From Blumeriella jaapii (Eukaryota > Ascomycota > Leotiomycetes > Helotiales > Drepanopezizaceae), in NCBI GenBank assembly GCA_009599575.1, contig VWND01000001.1, positions 1,364,001 to 1,428,000 on the forward strand: a stretch of 64,000 nucleotides of DNA, given 5' to 3'. Each line of letters starts with the position of its first letter. The stretch's first letter is position 1. The notes under the pieces were generated by a model that saw only the letters and a program-made list of their open reading frames with translations, did no database searches and had not been told where the DNA came from. This document shows, piece after piece, positions 20,949 through 32,846 of the stretch. The translations under genes and the position numbers were made by a program.

Positions 20949-23208
20949 ATGGCTCCCGCAGCTGCAGCCACGAAAGCTCTTCAGCAGAATCGCCCTCGTC
21001 CTAGATCAGTCGTACCTGTCATCCCGCTGCTTTACGTTCAGAAGCGCCAGCAACAGGAGGCAGCTCGTGCCAAAGCCAGAGAGGAAGCTATTGTGCCTAC
21101 GCCTACTCCCGCTCCCGTCGTCGAACTACCACGCTCTCCAACACCACCCTCCAGCGACAGCTCCCCGACTGCTGCCAATGCCTCATCCGATGACCAAATT
21201 TCAGAGAAGATAGAGGCGGTAGTCGAGCCTACGCCTCTCTCTTCAGCTACCATTCCGGATGTGTCGCTGGAGGAAGAACATAATGCTGCTCCTGAGGAGT
21301 CGGAGGTCTTTGTCCAAGAAAAGATGTCTGGTAAGCAGATTCCTTCTGTTCGGTAAACAGACCTTATACTGAAATCCACTAACTCTTGTTACAGAAGGTG
21401 TGCAAGAGATTCCAACCCCAAAATCAATCCCATCCGAAGGTCGATCCTCTACATCTCGGTCCACTTACCACATGCCTCCACCGTTCGTTCCTGCAACCAA
21501 CAACCAGCCAAACGGTAATAATACGGCCCCGCCCATCAACGCGACCAACGGCCATTATTCACTGCACCACCCCCATCCCAGTGTCGCAAATGTCATGTTT
21601 GGTGGCTTCCCTGATTCAGCGAGATCTTCTCCAGCACCTCCCCCACTCAACCCCCAACAATACCCTCAGATGGCTCCTGCTACAGATGGAGGATACCGCC
21701 CTCGATTCCCACCTAACGGCCATGCTCAAAGCATGTCTATTGGTTACCCTGTTAATGGTACACCTGCAGCTCCTCCAGGGTTCTTTCCGCGTGAAGACGG
21801 CCACGCTGGTTTTCGTCAACCCCCATATGCTGGTCCGGACGGCTATTCTTCCTCTACAACTGCTATGGGTGACCAGCTGCGGATGAGCCAGGACCCCTTA
21901 TCTCCACACAGCTTCCACGGATCCCAGTCGTCGATCGTCAATGAACAAGAGGCCGCCGGTCCTGCCTTTTGTAGCCAATACCCCACCGCTGTCATCTCGA
22001 ACGGCAGCAATGGCCACATCGAAGATGTTCGCCTTCTCCACAACACGCGTCCAAATTACATCCCTCCTCCTGCCCATCCTTTCGGTTCATACCTGCCTGA
22101 TGAACTTGATGGCTGGCACATGTACCTGCAAACTCAATTTAGCAGACCTGAGTACGCAAACTACATTTTTGAGCTTCGGTATTTGGATGACCGTGCTCCG
22201 CCACTTCGCATCCCTGGGCACGGTATTCTGTTTGCTCAAAGCGGTGTTTTGCGGGCTCTTATGTTGGCTTGTGATGGTCGTGATGGTCACGATGGTCAGG
22301 CAGTCCCAACTCTCCTCGTAGAGTCAGATGATCGCTTCCTACGATCCGATTCGATGTGGTTGTTGCTTCAACGGCTCTACGGAGCACCACTCATAGAGCA
22401 CGGTCCCAGTAGAGCCTACCCATCTTCTCCGTTCCAGAACCCACCTGCTGATCCTTTCGGGTTTGCTCTTGGCTATGCAGCAGCAGCTAAACTTCTTGCT
22501 ATGAGAACCGCTTCCGACCGTGGAATGGAGGTTGCCGCTCAACTGCTCAACTGGGACAATATTGAGAGGGCACTAGATTTTGCGACGGACGGTGGTCTCG
22601 CTCCTAATTGGTCACTTGGGTTTTCGTCCCCCAACTTCCCAGACAACGTCCCTACTTATGGACCGGGCGCTAATATCCTCCTTCACCACATTATGCGATT
22701 CATCATTGCGAGCTTCCCCGCTGGATTCGTTTTGGACAATTCTGTTGAAGACCTAACGATCCTTCGCCGACTTCCGGTAATTTCCCAGGCAGGCCAAAAC
22801 TCCCGCCTCAGCTCTATCAAATTTGGGGATCACGCGTCCGAGGAGTATGTTCGGTCTACCCCCGAAAACTCTATTACTGCATCGCTCTCCAGGCTATTGA
22901 TCAGCCTACCATACGATCTTCTTCGATATGTGCTTGAATCTCCCAACCTTGGCAATGTTCAGGGCTGGGCTACCACCGGCCTCCGGCACAAGGTTATGAG
23001 CGCCGTCGTCGAGGAGCGTGAGAAGCGCCGTATCAAGGCTCTGGAGTCTCCACACGTATCCAACGAAGAGCGGAAGTCTAATGGCAAGGATTGGGAAGTT
23101 GTTGGGTGGATGGAGAAGGTCGAACAGGTCTCGAAGCTACCCAGCAAGGATCCTGTTCCAGCCATCACGAGAAGTTGGGTCGATTTTACGCTACTCGATC
23201 AAGACTGA
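20949..23208 (+). CDS. Fungal protein of 731 aa with a possible BTB-like region; function unknown
   Basis: Two exons, 20949-21330 and 21395-23208; the intron has a GTAAGC donor and an ACTAAC branch. The N-terminal ~330 residues are Pro/Ser/Asn-rich and disordered, opening with an Ala/Gln/Arg segment that includes a coiled-coil patch RQQQEAARAKAREE. The C-terminal half is globular. It starts LDGWHMYLQTQFSRPEYANY, then has a segment with RIPGHGILFAQSGVLRALML, which resembles BTB/POZ folds (substrate-adaptor or dimerisation modules), and a WEVVGWMEKVEQ tail. The repeat GRDGHDG sits in a loop. I recognise it only as a conserved ascomycete hypothetical protein; the BTB comparison is tentative. Confidence 0.8.
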
Positions 23209-26200
23209 GATGCGTGATGGTTTTGCCAAACGAATATAATGAATCTGGGGCGGGGTTGGCTTTTGCAAATATTTGGTGATGGTGCAATGGCGTTACGTAC
23301 GGGGTCAATCATAAGCGAACGTTTTTCGAACCAAAATTTAGCAGCCAAGGATGCTTTGCATACAAAAATGGGGAGGATGGTCGCCGCCAGTGGTCTGGAC
23401 GTTGTTTTCGCTGTTCGTCTCATTTCTTCGGTTACCCGGCTACGGCCCTGCCTTACGGACGCTGCTCTGCATTGCTTGCGGTCATTGGGTTTGGGATTTT
23501 CTGGCTGGTTGGAGTGGTGGGTCTGGAATAAAATGGAGGTGGTGACGGCAGTCGAGGAAACATATCCGAGCAGGAAGGGATGTGTTATCCTTCTGGTGAA
23601 GAGCATGGTCATAGCTAATCGCAAAGAAATACTATGCAATGAATTCAAACACTCATGTTTCACGATGAGTGGCTTTCGTCTACTTTCAAGCAGGCGAAGA
23701 TAGCACGACTGAGCATGGACAACTCTCCAAATTCCAATCTTTTGATGGTAAGGTCAAGGTGGGCCGATTGTATAAGCCGCCCACCTCCAGCCAGGCTCGA
23801 GAATCGAAACCAGTGATGGCTTCTTGATATGCGGCACCAAGCTTATCTACACCCTCTTTCAATGGTCCCATCCATCGCTGTCGACCCCCCTGCCATCGGG
23901 GTGGCTCGAACGTCGTTTCGTCCTTGAATTGCTCTCCCTTTCTCATTTCTTCGCTCCTTCTCCCCTGTTCCGAGTCACCTGTTGTAGACGCCACTCTACA
24001 GTAGCTTAAAGGATACTTAATCTACATACCGATTTGCACTTCTTTCAGATACAGAGCATCTTATACATAGACTCCCCCTTGCAGTTAGTTGCCTTTGCTA
24101 TTAGCTCGCCAACCGGATTCACTAAAGAACCGGCTTCCGATATCTTTCTCTCTCTTACCAAGTTCAGTGCATACGTAGAGTTCCCGCCCTGTCCTTGTGT
24201 TTTCTTCTGCCTCTATGTACATTCCCGATCCAAATTACGTGGTGTTGGCTTGGTTCCTGAACCGTGACTAGCAATAATCAGTCTGTCTGTTCCAACGTCG
24301 TTTGCATACCCACCCACGCACAGCGATTGATTGCCTTCTTCCGTCTCGAACTTGTTCTCACCTTTACAAATATTTCAAAGCCTGCTCGAGATGAGTTCAG
24401 AAGAGTAACATATTTAGGTGATTGAACATGCCAACTGTATTTTTTCTCATACTACGTGTTGTTTTCCTCTACTCGGATCATGGTTCGTTTCTAGCGGAGG
24501 AAAATCCGAAGATCTACAGGAGAAAAGCGCAGTCGGGCTACATACGTGGTACCTGTGTATGTCAAGCCTGTTCGTATCACGACGGGTGATAAACGAAAAC
24601 CAGGCTCAATCGTTAAGTTAGATGGACTCTGTATGCTTTCTATCTAAAGTGCACAGTGCAAAAATGTAGCATGCCCCCAGAGTGTAATCACGTGATCCCG
24701 CGTGAACTACCGCATCTGGGTTATTCCCATAGAGATTAGAAAAATGATTTGACGGTGACAAAAGAAAAGCACATGATCATTGGAAGAAATATTTAACAAT
24801 AAGCGGGATATTTTTCAAACCACGCAGAGAAAAGTACATGAGAAATGAATGTTGTTGGTTTCTTCAATTCCACCTCGGAATTGCCCACGATTGGCCGGCT
24901 TATTCACAGTTTTCTGTAGAGAATTGCTCATCCGATTCTCCTCTTCAGAAAGTCCAGGGATTGGTAAAAGCTGACTTGCCCTTACAATTACTGGGATTGA
25001 GTCCTCCTGTACGTAGACGATAAGAACTTTTCAACTAGGGTAGAACGGAAACTTTGAATATCGACCGCAGAGCTCGCCAGGAGTAAGAGACTGTTTGTCG
25101 ATCTGACGGCCATCTGTAATCCAAAGTCTGGTGCCTTACAAATTCATCTACTCCTCTGATAGAGCATAGGAGACATACCGCTAGGCCTTCAAAGCACCAT
25201 TTCATGCCAAAGTACGACAGGGTCTTGCACTCGAACTCCCCAATGTTCGAGGGGAAGCTCTGGAGAATAGCGAGCCATTGAGATGAAACAAGAATGGGAA
25301 TTAAAAAGCATAAACAAACATCAGTAGCATTCAGGAAGGCAACTGACAGCTTGCTTCACTAGCTCCACCGCTCCCTCTCCAAGAAAACCCAGAAATACCA
25401 GATCCAAGCTCCGTCCAATTGTGTCTATCGATCGCCAGATCCACTGAAGCTGCGCGAGCATCCACTGCCAGGGAAGTTACCCATGTTAAGCAGCCCCAGT
25501 ATTGATATTCTACTGTACTGTACTGTATTAGTGCCAATAGTCCGATCGAGCTTTCAATTCAATAAGTGATTCGGCCCAACCATTCCGCAGCAGTCAAACA
25601 TTCAACCCCGTACTAATACATTACACTCGTAAACGTTACAGTATAGTACAGTATGTTCCCATCTAGCCGAGAATGTACTGACTCGTTCGATACTGTTTAC
25701 ATAATTTGGGTTTCGAGGCCAAGAATTTGACAGAACCCCATACCGGAATTTGAATGTCACTTGGATGTGCAGGTACAGTACAGTACATACATACTGTAGA
25801 GTATACACTTCGTACTGTACAGTACTGTACTGCACAGTCAGTACAGTATTGCCATCGCCTCTGGACGACACTAGTGCTCGATTGCATCTCGGTTCCGGAC
25901 CCAATCAGGGCTCTCCGGAATATCCTCGGACCGGCTCAAGGCCAATCTTCAAACGACAGCTTCTTGGAGGCAGTCGGCGGGGTCTTTGACGGAATTCTAG
26001 GCTCAGGCTCAGGCTCAGCTATCAACCACGATCCAAATATCCCCTCTGTCTACAGTCCAACCCGCGATACAAATCGATCAGTCGCTACAGACTACCCAGG
26101 TTCTTAGCCACAAGACGAGCGCGTTTGCGAAGCCAGAAGACACTGCCGTCAAACCCTCCATCGGCAGCCTCGCTCCCTATTCACGCGCGCCTAGGTCCCA

Positions 26201-26455
26201 ACGTCGCAACGAAAACCCCTCGGAGAGACACGACTTCGTGTGAGCTCGGGCAATCAAAACCATCGAGCAGACTCTACAATACGCGGTATTCGAGCCAGAG
26301 ACTTCGTCTGCTCCCGCTCTCTTCCACCTCGTCGCGTCGGCATATCACACCTGCAAAGCTCTTCGCTGCCCGAATCGTGCTGGTAATTCTGGCTTCTTTG
26401 GGAAAATTAGAGAACGGCAACTCATACGCGCCTCCATCGCATTTTCCATGCAAAG
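23209..26455. other. 3.2 kb gene-poor interval
   Basis: No supportable gene in either strand, including spliced reading. It holds GTAC-type blocks at 25510-25527 and 25773-25848 (with GTACAGTACTGTAC at 25817-25830). The last 500 bp is probably the promoter and leader of CK2 beta. Confidence 0.45.
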
Positions 26456-27515
26456 ATGTCTACCTCATCAGGAACGCCCGAGTCGTGGATCTCCTCCTTC
26501 TGCTCGCTGCTTGGCCATGAGTACTTCGCAGAGATATCGGAGGACTTTATCGAAGATGATTTCAACTTGACTGGCCTACAAACACAAGTCGCGATGTATA
26601 AGGAAGCATTAGAGGTAGGGATTGCGAGCCCCTCCGCGGGACCAGGCTAACGCGCCCCAGATGATATTAGATGTCGAGCCAGAAGATGACGAAGAAGAAG
26701 AAGAAGAGGACGAGGAGGACGAGGGTGACGATTCTGTAGAGGGAGAGGACCGCTCGAATCGCAGAGCAGCCGCAGAACGCCGCCACCATCGTATGGCCTC
26801 CGACCTTTCCATCATTGAATCATCCGCCGAGATGCTCTATGGTCTGATTCACCAGCGTTTCATCTGTTCTCGCGCCGGTATCCAACAAATGTCCGAGAAA
26901 TACGAGCTTACACACTTCGGCGTCTGCCCACGCACCTACTGCGGAGGAACGCGCACGCTGCCCGTAGGCTTGTCCGATGTACCGGGTGAAGATACCGTAA
27001 AGCTGTTCTGCCCCTCATGCTTGGATGTCTACGTCCCGCCCAACTCGCGATTTCAGACGGTCGATGGGGCTTTCTTTGGTCGGACTTTTGGTGCTCTATT
27101 TCTCATGACATTCCCGGATTACGATCTATCCAAGAAGGGCGAGGCTGTTGGTGGATCTCACAGCAGCAGAGTTTTGCAAGCTGCCGACAATGACGACAAG
27201 GAGAAGATCAATGGAATGACCGCTTCTAATCTGGCACCAGGTCTGGGGCCAGGCAACATGTACGAGCCCAAGATTTACGGATTCAGAGTTTCGGAACGTG
27301 CTCGTAGTGGCCCAAGAATGGGCTGGCTGAGAGATCGTCCTACGGATGTCACGGAGTTAGATGAGGCCGCGATCTTCCATGCCGACCACGAGAGCGAAGA
27401 GGAGGATACCAACGGCGCACCAACGCAATCTCCACAAGAAGTACTAAAGGCCCGACGGTCGAACGGCGGTGGGAGTCCTATGAGTGTCGAGGCCAACGGC
27501 GCTGCTTTTGAGTAA
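26456..27515 (+). CDS. ckb1: Casein kinase II regulatory subunit beta
   Basis: 337 residues from exons 26456-26614 and 26661-27515 (intron branch GCTAAC). CK2 beta dimerises through a zinc finger and tunes the CK2 catalytic subunits. The N-terminus has SWISSFCSLLGHEYFAEI and DFIEDDFNLTGL, diagnostic of the family. After the intron comes an acidic run (about residues 57-76, nearly all D/E), then the zinc ribbon CPRTYC ... FCPSC and the dimer and alpha-contact region with FGALFLMTFPDY. The C-terminal tail (about 100 residues with SEEED and SPQE) is longer than in animals, as usual in filamentous fungi. Confidence 0.96.
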
Positions 27516-28334
27516 GAAGCCGGGCTGGTCATGGGTTTAGATCTTCATTCGAGGCGTTTGCTAGCACGGGGTTCGGTCACAGATGGAATGCCTTTTATGT
27601 TGATGAATGATAGCGACTGTAAATGGGTAGGGTCCCAACTGGGTGGGTAATTGCCCATAAAATGGAGGGAACTTTGCGTAGAGGGCAGTGTAATACCCAT
27701 TGCGATTTGTAGAGCCAGTTTATCTACGTTTTCCTAATCAGCCCACACATGCCGCTCGACGTCTACACGACTCCACCAGTCACTCTCTAGCATGGAAAGA
27801 TTACTAAAAAAAGTCATCAATTTCGGGTCGTATATTCCTCACACCTTTCTTTCTTAATTCCTTTCTCTATTCATCAGCTTCATTCAAGAGAGAAAATAAG
27901 AAGAGAAAAAACAAGGTTAAAGCTCACAAAAAGGCTTTTAAAAAACATCCAAACTCCAGTAGAACCCCAGGTTCTAGTTTACAAGCGTAATTGAATACGT
28001 TTCCGTTTCCCGTCCAAATCGCCCTAAAGATGACTCGCCTACTGAGTGGATGATATTGGAGTTTGGTGTTGAGGCATAGGAAGGAGACACTGATTGTCAT
28101 CAGCAGGGTGTGAGGTGGAGGAGTTCGGATTGTGCGAAAACAGATCACCAACAGCATTTCCCACGCTGTCGCAACGCCGACGTCGACGCCTTCTCCATTG
28201 TCTACGTCCTCCGAAGAGCACAACCCTCCGGAGACAATCACATACTATTCTCCCGCCATCGCACAGCCAAGACTCCCCGCTGCCTTCACTGTTCCTACTC
28301 CTTCTTCCCCAGCTCGAGCGTCGCGCTCCCCCCT
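27516..28334. other. Intergenic between CK2 beta and the DOPA-dioxygenase-family gene (convergent)
   Basis: 819 bp holding both 3' ends. The left 450 bp is AT-rich with pyrimidine and purine runs. No gene seen. Confidence 0.45.
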
Positions 28335-29197
28335 CTACCCAGCCGCCACCTCCCGCTTCTCCCTCTCCCGAAACAGACTCAAGTCCAGCAGCACCGGCGT
28401 CCCCAACCACGTCGCCCGTTGGGTATGGTCCCGATACTCATCCAGCGGCTTGCCGTCGCCGTCAACGGTGTTGGGGTGCACGAGCGCGCTCAGCGGGCCG
28501 CGGTGGATCACCAACCAGGGGATGAACGCGCCGAACTGCGGGCGTGAAGAGGTTCACCTCGAACATGGCTATGGGGTGCGGCCCGATGGGCTTCTCCCAG
28601 AAGGCGTAGATGCGGAGTTCGGGGACTGCCGGGGCGTGGTTAGTACCTTGCCTTTGGTACAGTCGTAGAAAGGGAGGAGGAGGAGGAGGAGGAGAGGAAG
28701 AGGAAGAGGAGAGGAGGTAATGCGGCTCGGGGATGGGTACATTCGAGACGGATGCGTGTCCAGAGGTCTTTGGCGAATTGGAGCTGTGTGGGGTTGGCTT
28801 GAAAGTAGTAGACATGGACGTCACTGTCACCCTGCGTAAGCTTCTGCTGCCCTCCTTTTCCCTCGACCGAAGTCTGGTCGAAGGGAGAGATGGGGCGCGT
28901 ACAACGCGCCTCTGATGCCGTTATCTAGAGGCTCCGTGAAGCGTTCGTAGCTTTTGCTTATCACGCCGGTCGAAGGGTTCTTGATACCTAGCGTGGGCTC
29001 AGGGTCAGCGCCTTTCAAGCTTTGGAGACAAGCATCGAGAGAGGAGAGCTGAGCGACATTGTCTGGGGTAGGAGTGTGGCATGAGCGTTTGTTTACTTAC
29101 TCTTGCCGTCCTCGGCCTTTTCGGTAGGCAGAGGAGGGGCATTCTCGTACCCACCCGCGAGGGGTGAGGGATAGGTGTAGAGTGACGGATCGGCCAT
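28335..29197 (-). pseudogene. DOPA 4,5-dioxygenase-family gene with a frameshift in a conserved motif
   Basis: Exons 29197-29101, 28987-28903, 28823-28741 and 28625-28335 give a DOPA-dioxygenase-family protein (extradiol ring cleavage; small vicinal-oxygen-chelate-like enzymes). Landmarks are MADPSLYTYPSPLAG, SYERFTEPLDNG, DVHVYYFQANPTQ, PELRIYAFWEKPIGPHPIAM, WLVIHRGPLSALVHPNT and DHTQRATWLG. At about 28539, inside the conserved FEVNLFTPxQFGAFIPWLV run, two bases appear to be missing. The frame changes and all downstream homology lies in the next frame. An intron cannot explain this because the motif is continuous. Either the gene is broken or the assembly is wrong here. Intron 3 holds a long CCT/TCC pyrimidine tract. 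Confidence 0.85.
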
Positions 29198-29979
29198 TGC
29201 TGTTGCAGTCTCTTCTACTGTAACTTTGCTATCTCAAGATCGACGAACGTTGTTCTCGAAGCTAAATAATGTGTTGGATAAGTCTGGAGACGACCCCAAG
29301 ATGCCTCTTCCAAGTGTTGACAAGGCTGACGAATGCTCGCTAATCCCGGGGTCGTACCCGTCATCTCGACAATGTGCGATTCGTCGGTTCTGAAGGGTCG
29401 AGAAACAGCTCGAAGTCCATTTGTAATGCGTGGGCAGTATACTTCGGATGGCACGGATGACGTACAATGTCAGGGTGTGATACTTTTCGAAAAGTTTGAT
29501 TATCCCCAGCATCGTGCGCAATCGACGTCAGAGCCGAAAAGAAAAGTCAAGAGCGCTGTGTACACTGACTAGCAATGAATCGTCACCCTGGCCCTGCTCG
29601 ATAGAGCGGTTCGTTGCCAACAACTTGTCAAACAATCGAAAATGCTCTGATTTCCCCTTCCGCTATTCTTAGGACGATCGGTACTATAAGTACATCGTAC
29701 TGTAGAGTGACTGCCGGCGTGGCGCGGACCGCCCTGCCACCTCCCCCCTCATCTCACTCACCATGTCATCGACAATGCAAAGAGCCATGGACAACAATTG
29801 CTACATCCAGTGTTTTTGCGCAACATCCATTGTTTCGGCATAGATCCACAGACTCGTTGTTCAGCTGCACAAGCACCTCTTCGGTTGTATTTCATTCTTT
29901 TGCTATTCCACTTCCGGGCTGGTATGATTATCTGAGCAACACTCGCCCACGTCTCGGTATTCCGTCCAGCGCTCTAGCC
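29198..29979. other. Divergent intergenic region, no gene recognised
   Basis: 782 bp between the DOPA-dioxygenase-family gene and the UBTD-like gene. Both promoters must lie here. No conserved open frame. Confidence 0.4.
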
Positions 29980-31284
29980 ATGGTAAGAAGCATCTTGGCC
30001 CTTTGACGGAGATGTAGGCGCCGTGCACTCAGGCCCTAAGACGTCAAGAGACGGATGGGGTTCGCGGTGGAAATACAGGAAGTAGTAGTAGCTGATGTCG
30101 CATAGGGAACCTGCTGCTCCGTCCCTCGCGCCGGCGAGCATTCTCAGCAATCAAATGACCCTAACGCCTCCTCCCACGCCATCAACGCCCAAGATGCCCA
30201 GGACATGGAAGCGGCTCGATCGTCGATAAATGCTGCGAATCCTACCGCCTTAGCCTCTTCGATTGGGGACCCGCACGGTCGCCGTCCTCACATCCCTCCC
30301 AAGCATCTGGTGATATATCCTTGGAAGAGCACCTCCAGGACCTGGAGCCGGAAGGAGATAGACAGGGAACGCAGGATCTTCTTCGAGACGCAAGTCAGTG
30401 GCAACCCACAGGCGTGGCAGGGTTTGCGGTCGATCGTCGAGCTCTTGTGGGCTGGTGGAGGTCCAGAAGACACCGATGGGGGCATCAAAACGGCAGAAGC
30501 AATGTTGGCGGGGATGGGAATGATTTGTGAGAAAGGCGATCTCACCCAACGTATTTTTGACGTCACTGGTGAAGTGTATCGTCTGCCTCGAGTCATCGTC
30601 TCCGACCCTTTGAACATCGTGGAGGACAGTGTGAGCAGTGGAGAAGACAGTGAGGAGGAGCTACAGAAAGTTAGAGAGGACAAGGGCAAAGGAGTGTTCG
30701 ATCCTAAAGATGAGATTGTGGTCAGAGTCAGGTATGGAACGCCTTTCTTTTCCCGACACTCGCCGAAGTATTAAATTCATCCTCCCCTACAATGACAAGC
30801 CTAGAGCGGCTCTGCGACATTCGAGAAGGAATTTCCTGTGCAAGAATTGAAACGCACACTGACTGTCGGCATATAGGTTCCACGATCGTACCGAGACTCA
30901 ATTCGCCGTTACTATCCTGCAACAAGATGTAAGTCACGCAATGCCGCGTTACATCCTGTGTTTCTCCCAGATTGAGAGCTTGTGGTTGAGCAATTAATAA
31001 CGTCAATTCCCAGTCGGTGCGGTTGGTCATCAAGAAAATTGAGGAGCAGCTCGAGGTAAACCTATCTATGCCCTGCGTTTCTTCTATCCATAGTAGCTTG
31101 AGCTAACACCACCAACTAGATATCACCTTCGAAACAAGTCAAGCTGTTCTACCTGGGGAGACAACTGAAGAAATCCCGAAAGACGCTGACAGAGCAAGGG
31201 TGGAACGGCACAAACCCTCTCCAAGCATTCATCGCTGACCGCGTGCGACCCGAGACCGAACAGAGTCACGAAAGCGAGAGTTAA
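29980..31284 (+). CDS. UBTD/DC-UbP-like ubiquitin-domain protein, first exon only ATG
   Basis: Five exons: 29980-29982 (ATG), 30106-30731, 30877-30928, 31014-31055 and 31120-31284; 295 residues. UBTD proteins bind E2 enzymes and shape ubiquitination. The N-terminal domain has PHIPPKHLVIYPWKSTSRTW, ERRIFFETQVSGNPQAWQGL and EVYRLPRVIVSDPLNIVED, matching the family's DC-UbP/UBTD2 N-terminal domain. A ubiquitin-like fold follows (RFHDRTETQFAVTILQQD ... QVKLFYLGRQLKKSRKTLTE). Joining ATG to 30106 gives MGTCCSVPR, the MGxxC myristoylation/palmitoylation start typical of the family. An internal start at 30205 would omit it. Confidence 0.86.
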
Positions 31285-32101
31285 GGATCCCGACGTGTGG
31301 AAAAGACCGGAAGCCATTCCATCCAGGCGTGGGCGTGTTGGGACCGGATGGAAAGAAGGATGAGGCACGCGGCTGCGTGCTTGTGGCTAAGGGAGAAAAA
31401 TGGTCAATACCCCGGCGTTCATAAGGATTTAAAAGGGCTATGGGAATGATACCATGGTTACTGGGCTGCGAGTCGATTGCTTGGGTGTGCTTGTAGGTAT
31501 AAGGATACATAAGCTCGGGTTTCTTCGCATCAATGTTTAATCACAGACCATGCCTTTGTTTGCCTCATTTGCACTGGGCGATTCTTACGCTACCGGTACC
31601 CAGTTCGTATAGTGAACACTGAATATTCAAGGTCCCCGTGGACTTAAGATTGCAAGACATATGATTTCGTCCTTGAGGCAAATAAACCTAGTCCAGCCAC
31701 GCCTAAGTTGCTAACAGAATCAAAACTCAAATTCCTCTAAGCGAGGAGATATTGTGGAATAAGGAGGCTATATCACTTCGAGTACGGTATGTTCGCTACA
31801 CTCATTCTGTAGGTTATGAAACCTTCAGTTCGGGCCAGGGCTAGGGCCGCCCGGCAGATAACAAAGAGAGTATGGGTAACTCTGGCCAAAGAATTTTCCT
31901 CTTTGCCTCGCACAATCACGGGAGCGGAAAATAAGAGGCACATGTTCATCAAAATAATGCATTGGTTCCTAGTATGTCTTACCCCGCTCATCTGCACATG
32001 CAGTTTTCCAATGTGACCTTGCATAGTCTGTGTCCTAAGCAGAGTTAGCCAACAGCTCATACTGGATGAGTTGGAGCACAAGGGACAGGGTCTTGAGCAA
32101 C
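31285..32101. other. Intergenic, possible 3' part of the snoRNA host transcript
   Basis: No protein gene recognised on either strand. It lies downstream of the minus-strand snoRNA cluster and may belong to its host RNA; that is inference. Confidence 0.35.
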
Positions 32102-32182
32102 TGCTTCAGTTCTCCAAGGTAAATGAATGTCTCGTCAAAGATTGACTCGGTAAAACAGCAATAGAGGTTTTCATCATAGCTT
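32102..32182 (-). ncRNA. Box C/D snoRNA, probable LSU rRNA guide
   Basis: On the minus strand, box C ATGATGA (32177-32171) and box D CTGA (32109-32106) are 61 nt apart, with a short GCT/AGC terminal stem. The bases just upstream of box D (32123-32111) can pair with the LSU rRNA segment TCTCCAAGGTGAA: ten Watson-Crick pairs, one G-U, then two more. The fifth base rule would place 2'-O-methylation on the C in TCTC*C. Modest certainty. Confidence 0.6.
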
Positions 32183-32281
32183 AGAGGAAGTACGACAGAA
32201 GCAACTGGGTAAAGGGAGAGCTCACACTTGACATATGACTGACACTGGATACTGGACTGTGGGGTGCGAACCTAGGCGAGG

Positions 32282-32405
32282 CCAACACATCAGCGGAGTT
32301 CTCGTCTCAATATGTGAAGCTCTCATAGATGAATTGCAAAGAACCAATGCATTTTTTCAGGCTGATAAGAAGTTAGCTCGTTCATCATGTTAGACGGCAG
32401 AGGAA
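32282..32405 (-). ncRNA. Possible box C/D snoRNA
   Basis: Box C ATGATGA (32398-32392), a CTGA after 31 nt (D'-like, 32360-32357) and another CTGA at 32293-32290. CTAAC upstream and GTTGG downstream could form the terminal stem. No rRNA match recognised, so this is the weakest of the series. Confidence 0.4.
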
Positions 32406-32415
32406 TCATACCTCA

Positions 32416-32497
32416 TTAAATCAGAATTTTGTGAGTACGTTCATCTGCAAACAGAATTTGCTCAAACAGTGTGAATAACATTTTCATCATTTGATGC
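32416..32497 (-). ncRNA. Box C/D snoRNA, possible SSU rRNA guide
   Basis: Box C ATGATGA (32490-32484) and box D CTGA (32424-32421), 59 nt apart. A C'-like AGATGAA lies between them. The sequence upstream of box D can pair with the 18S segment ATTTTGTGGGTG over 12 nt, including two G-U pairs. Confidence 0.55.
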
Positions 32498-32846
32498 ATG
32501 GTCTTGAGGATAAGAAAAAATATTTTGTTTATGTGTACCTAGAACAAGTTGTTAGCATCGACGTTCTAGGTCCCAGCAGTACTCAGAGATCCCGTAGTCG
32601 TCGTGCAAAAATCAGGTGACGAGTTCTCAACAAGCACTTCCAAACATCTGCCCACACAAGGTTTGTACGCCCTGTTTTTGATGAGAGCAGCGCAGGAGTG
32701 CGCAGTCTGTCCGCCCGTTCGTTCAAAGTTCATCATGGTATGTAGTGTAGGGATACATTCGAGGAGGATGATATAATTACCTGATGGTGATTGATGGTTA
32801 GCAAAGTTCGTTCAATTTATGTGCATCATGTTGAGAAGAAATAGGT

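Noticed and set aside
20273..20971. 232-codon minus-strand open frame
   Set aside because: It overlaps the start of the well-supported 731-aa gene on the other strand, has no recognisable domain and shows no intron signals; most likely chance.
30205..30774. UBTD-like gene starting at the internal Met 30205
   Set aside because: Upstream in-frame sequence continues without a stop to a good acceptor at 30105, and the ATG exon at 29980 restores the family's MGxxC start.
32612..32736. Sixth box C/D candidate in the snoRNA cluster
   Set aside because: Boxes are 114 nt apart with no terminal stem; it may instead be an exon of the host transcript.
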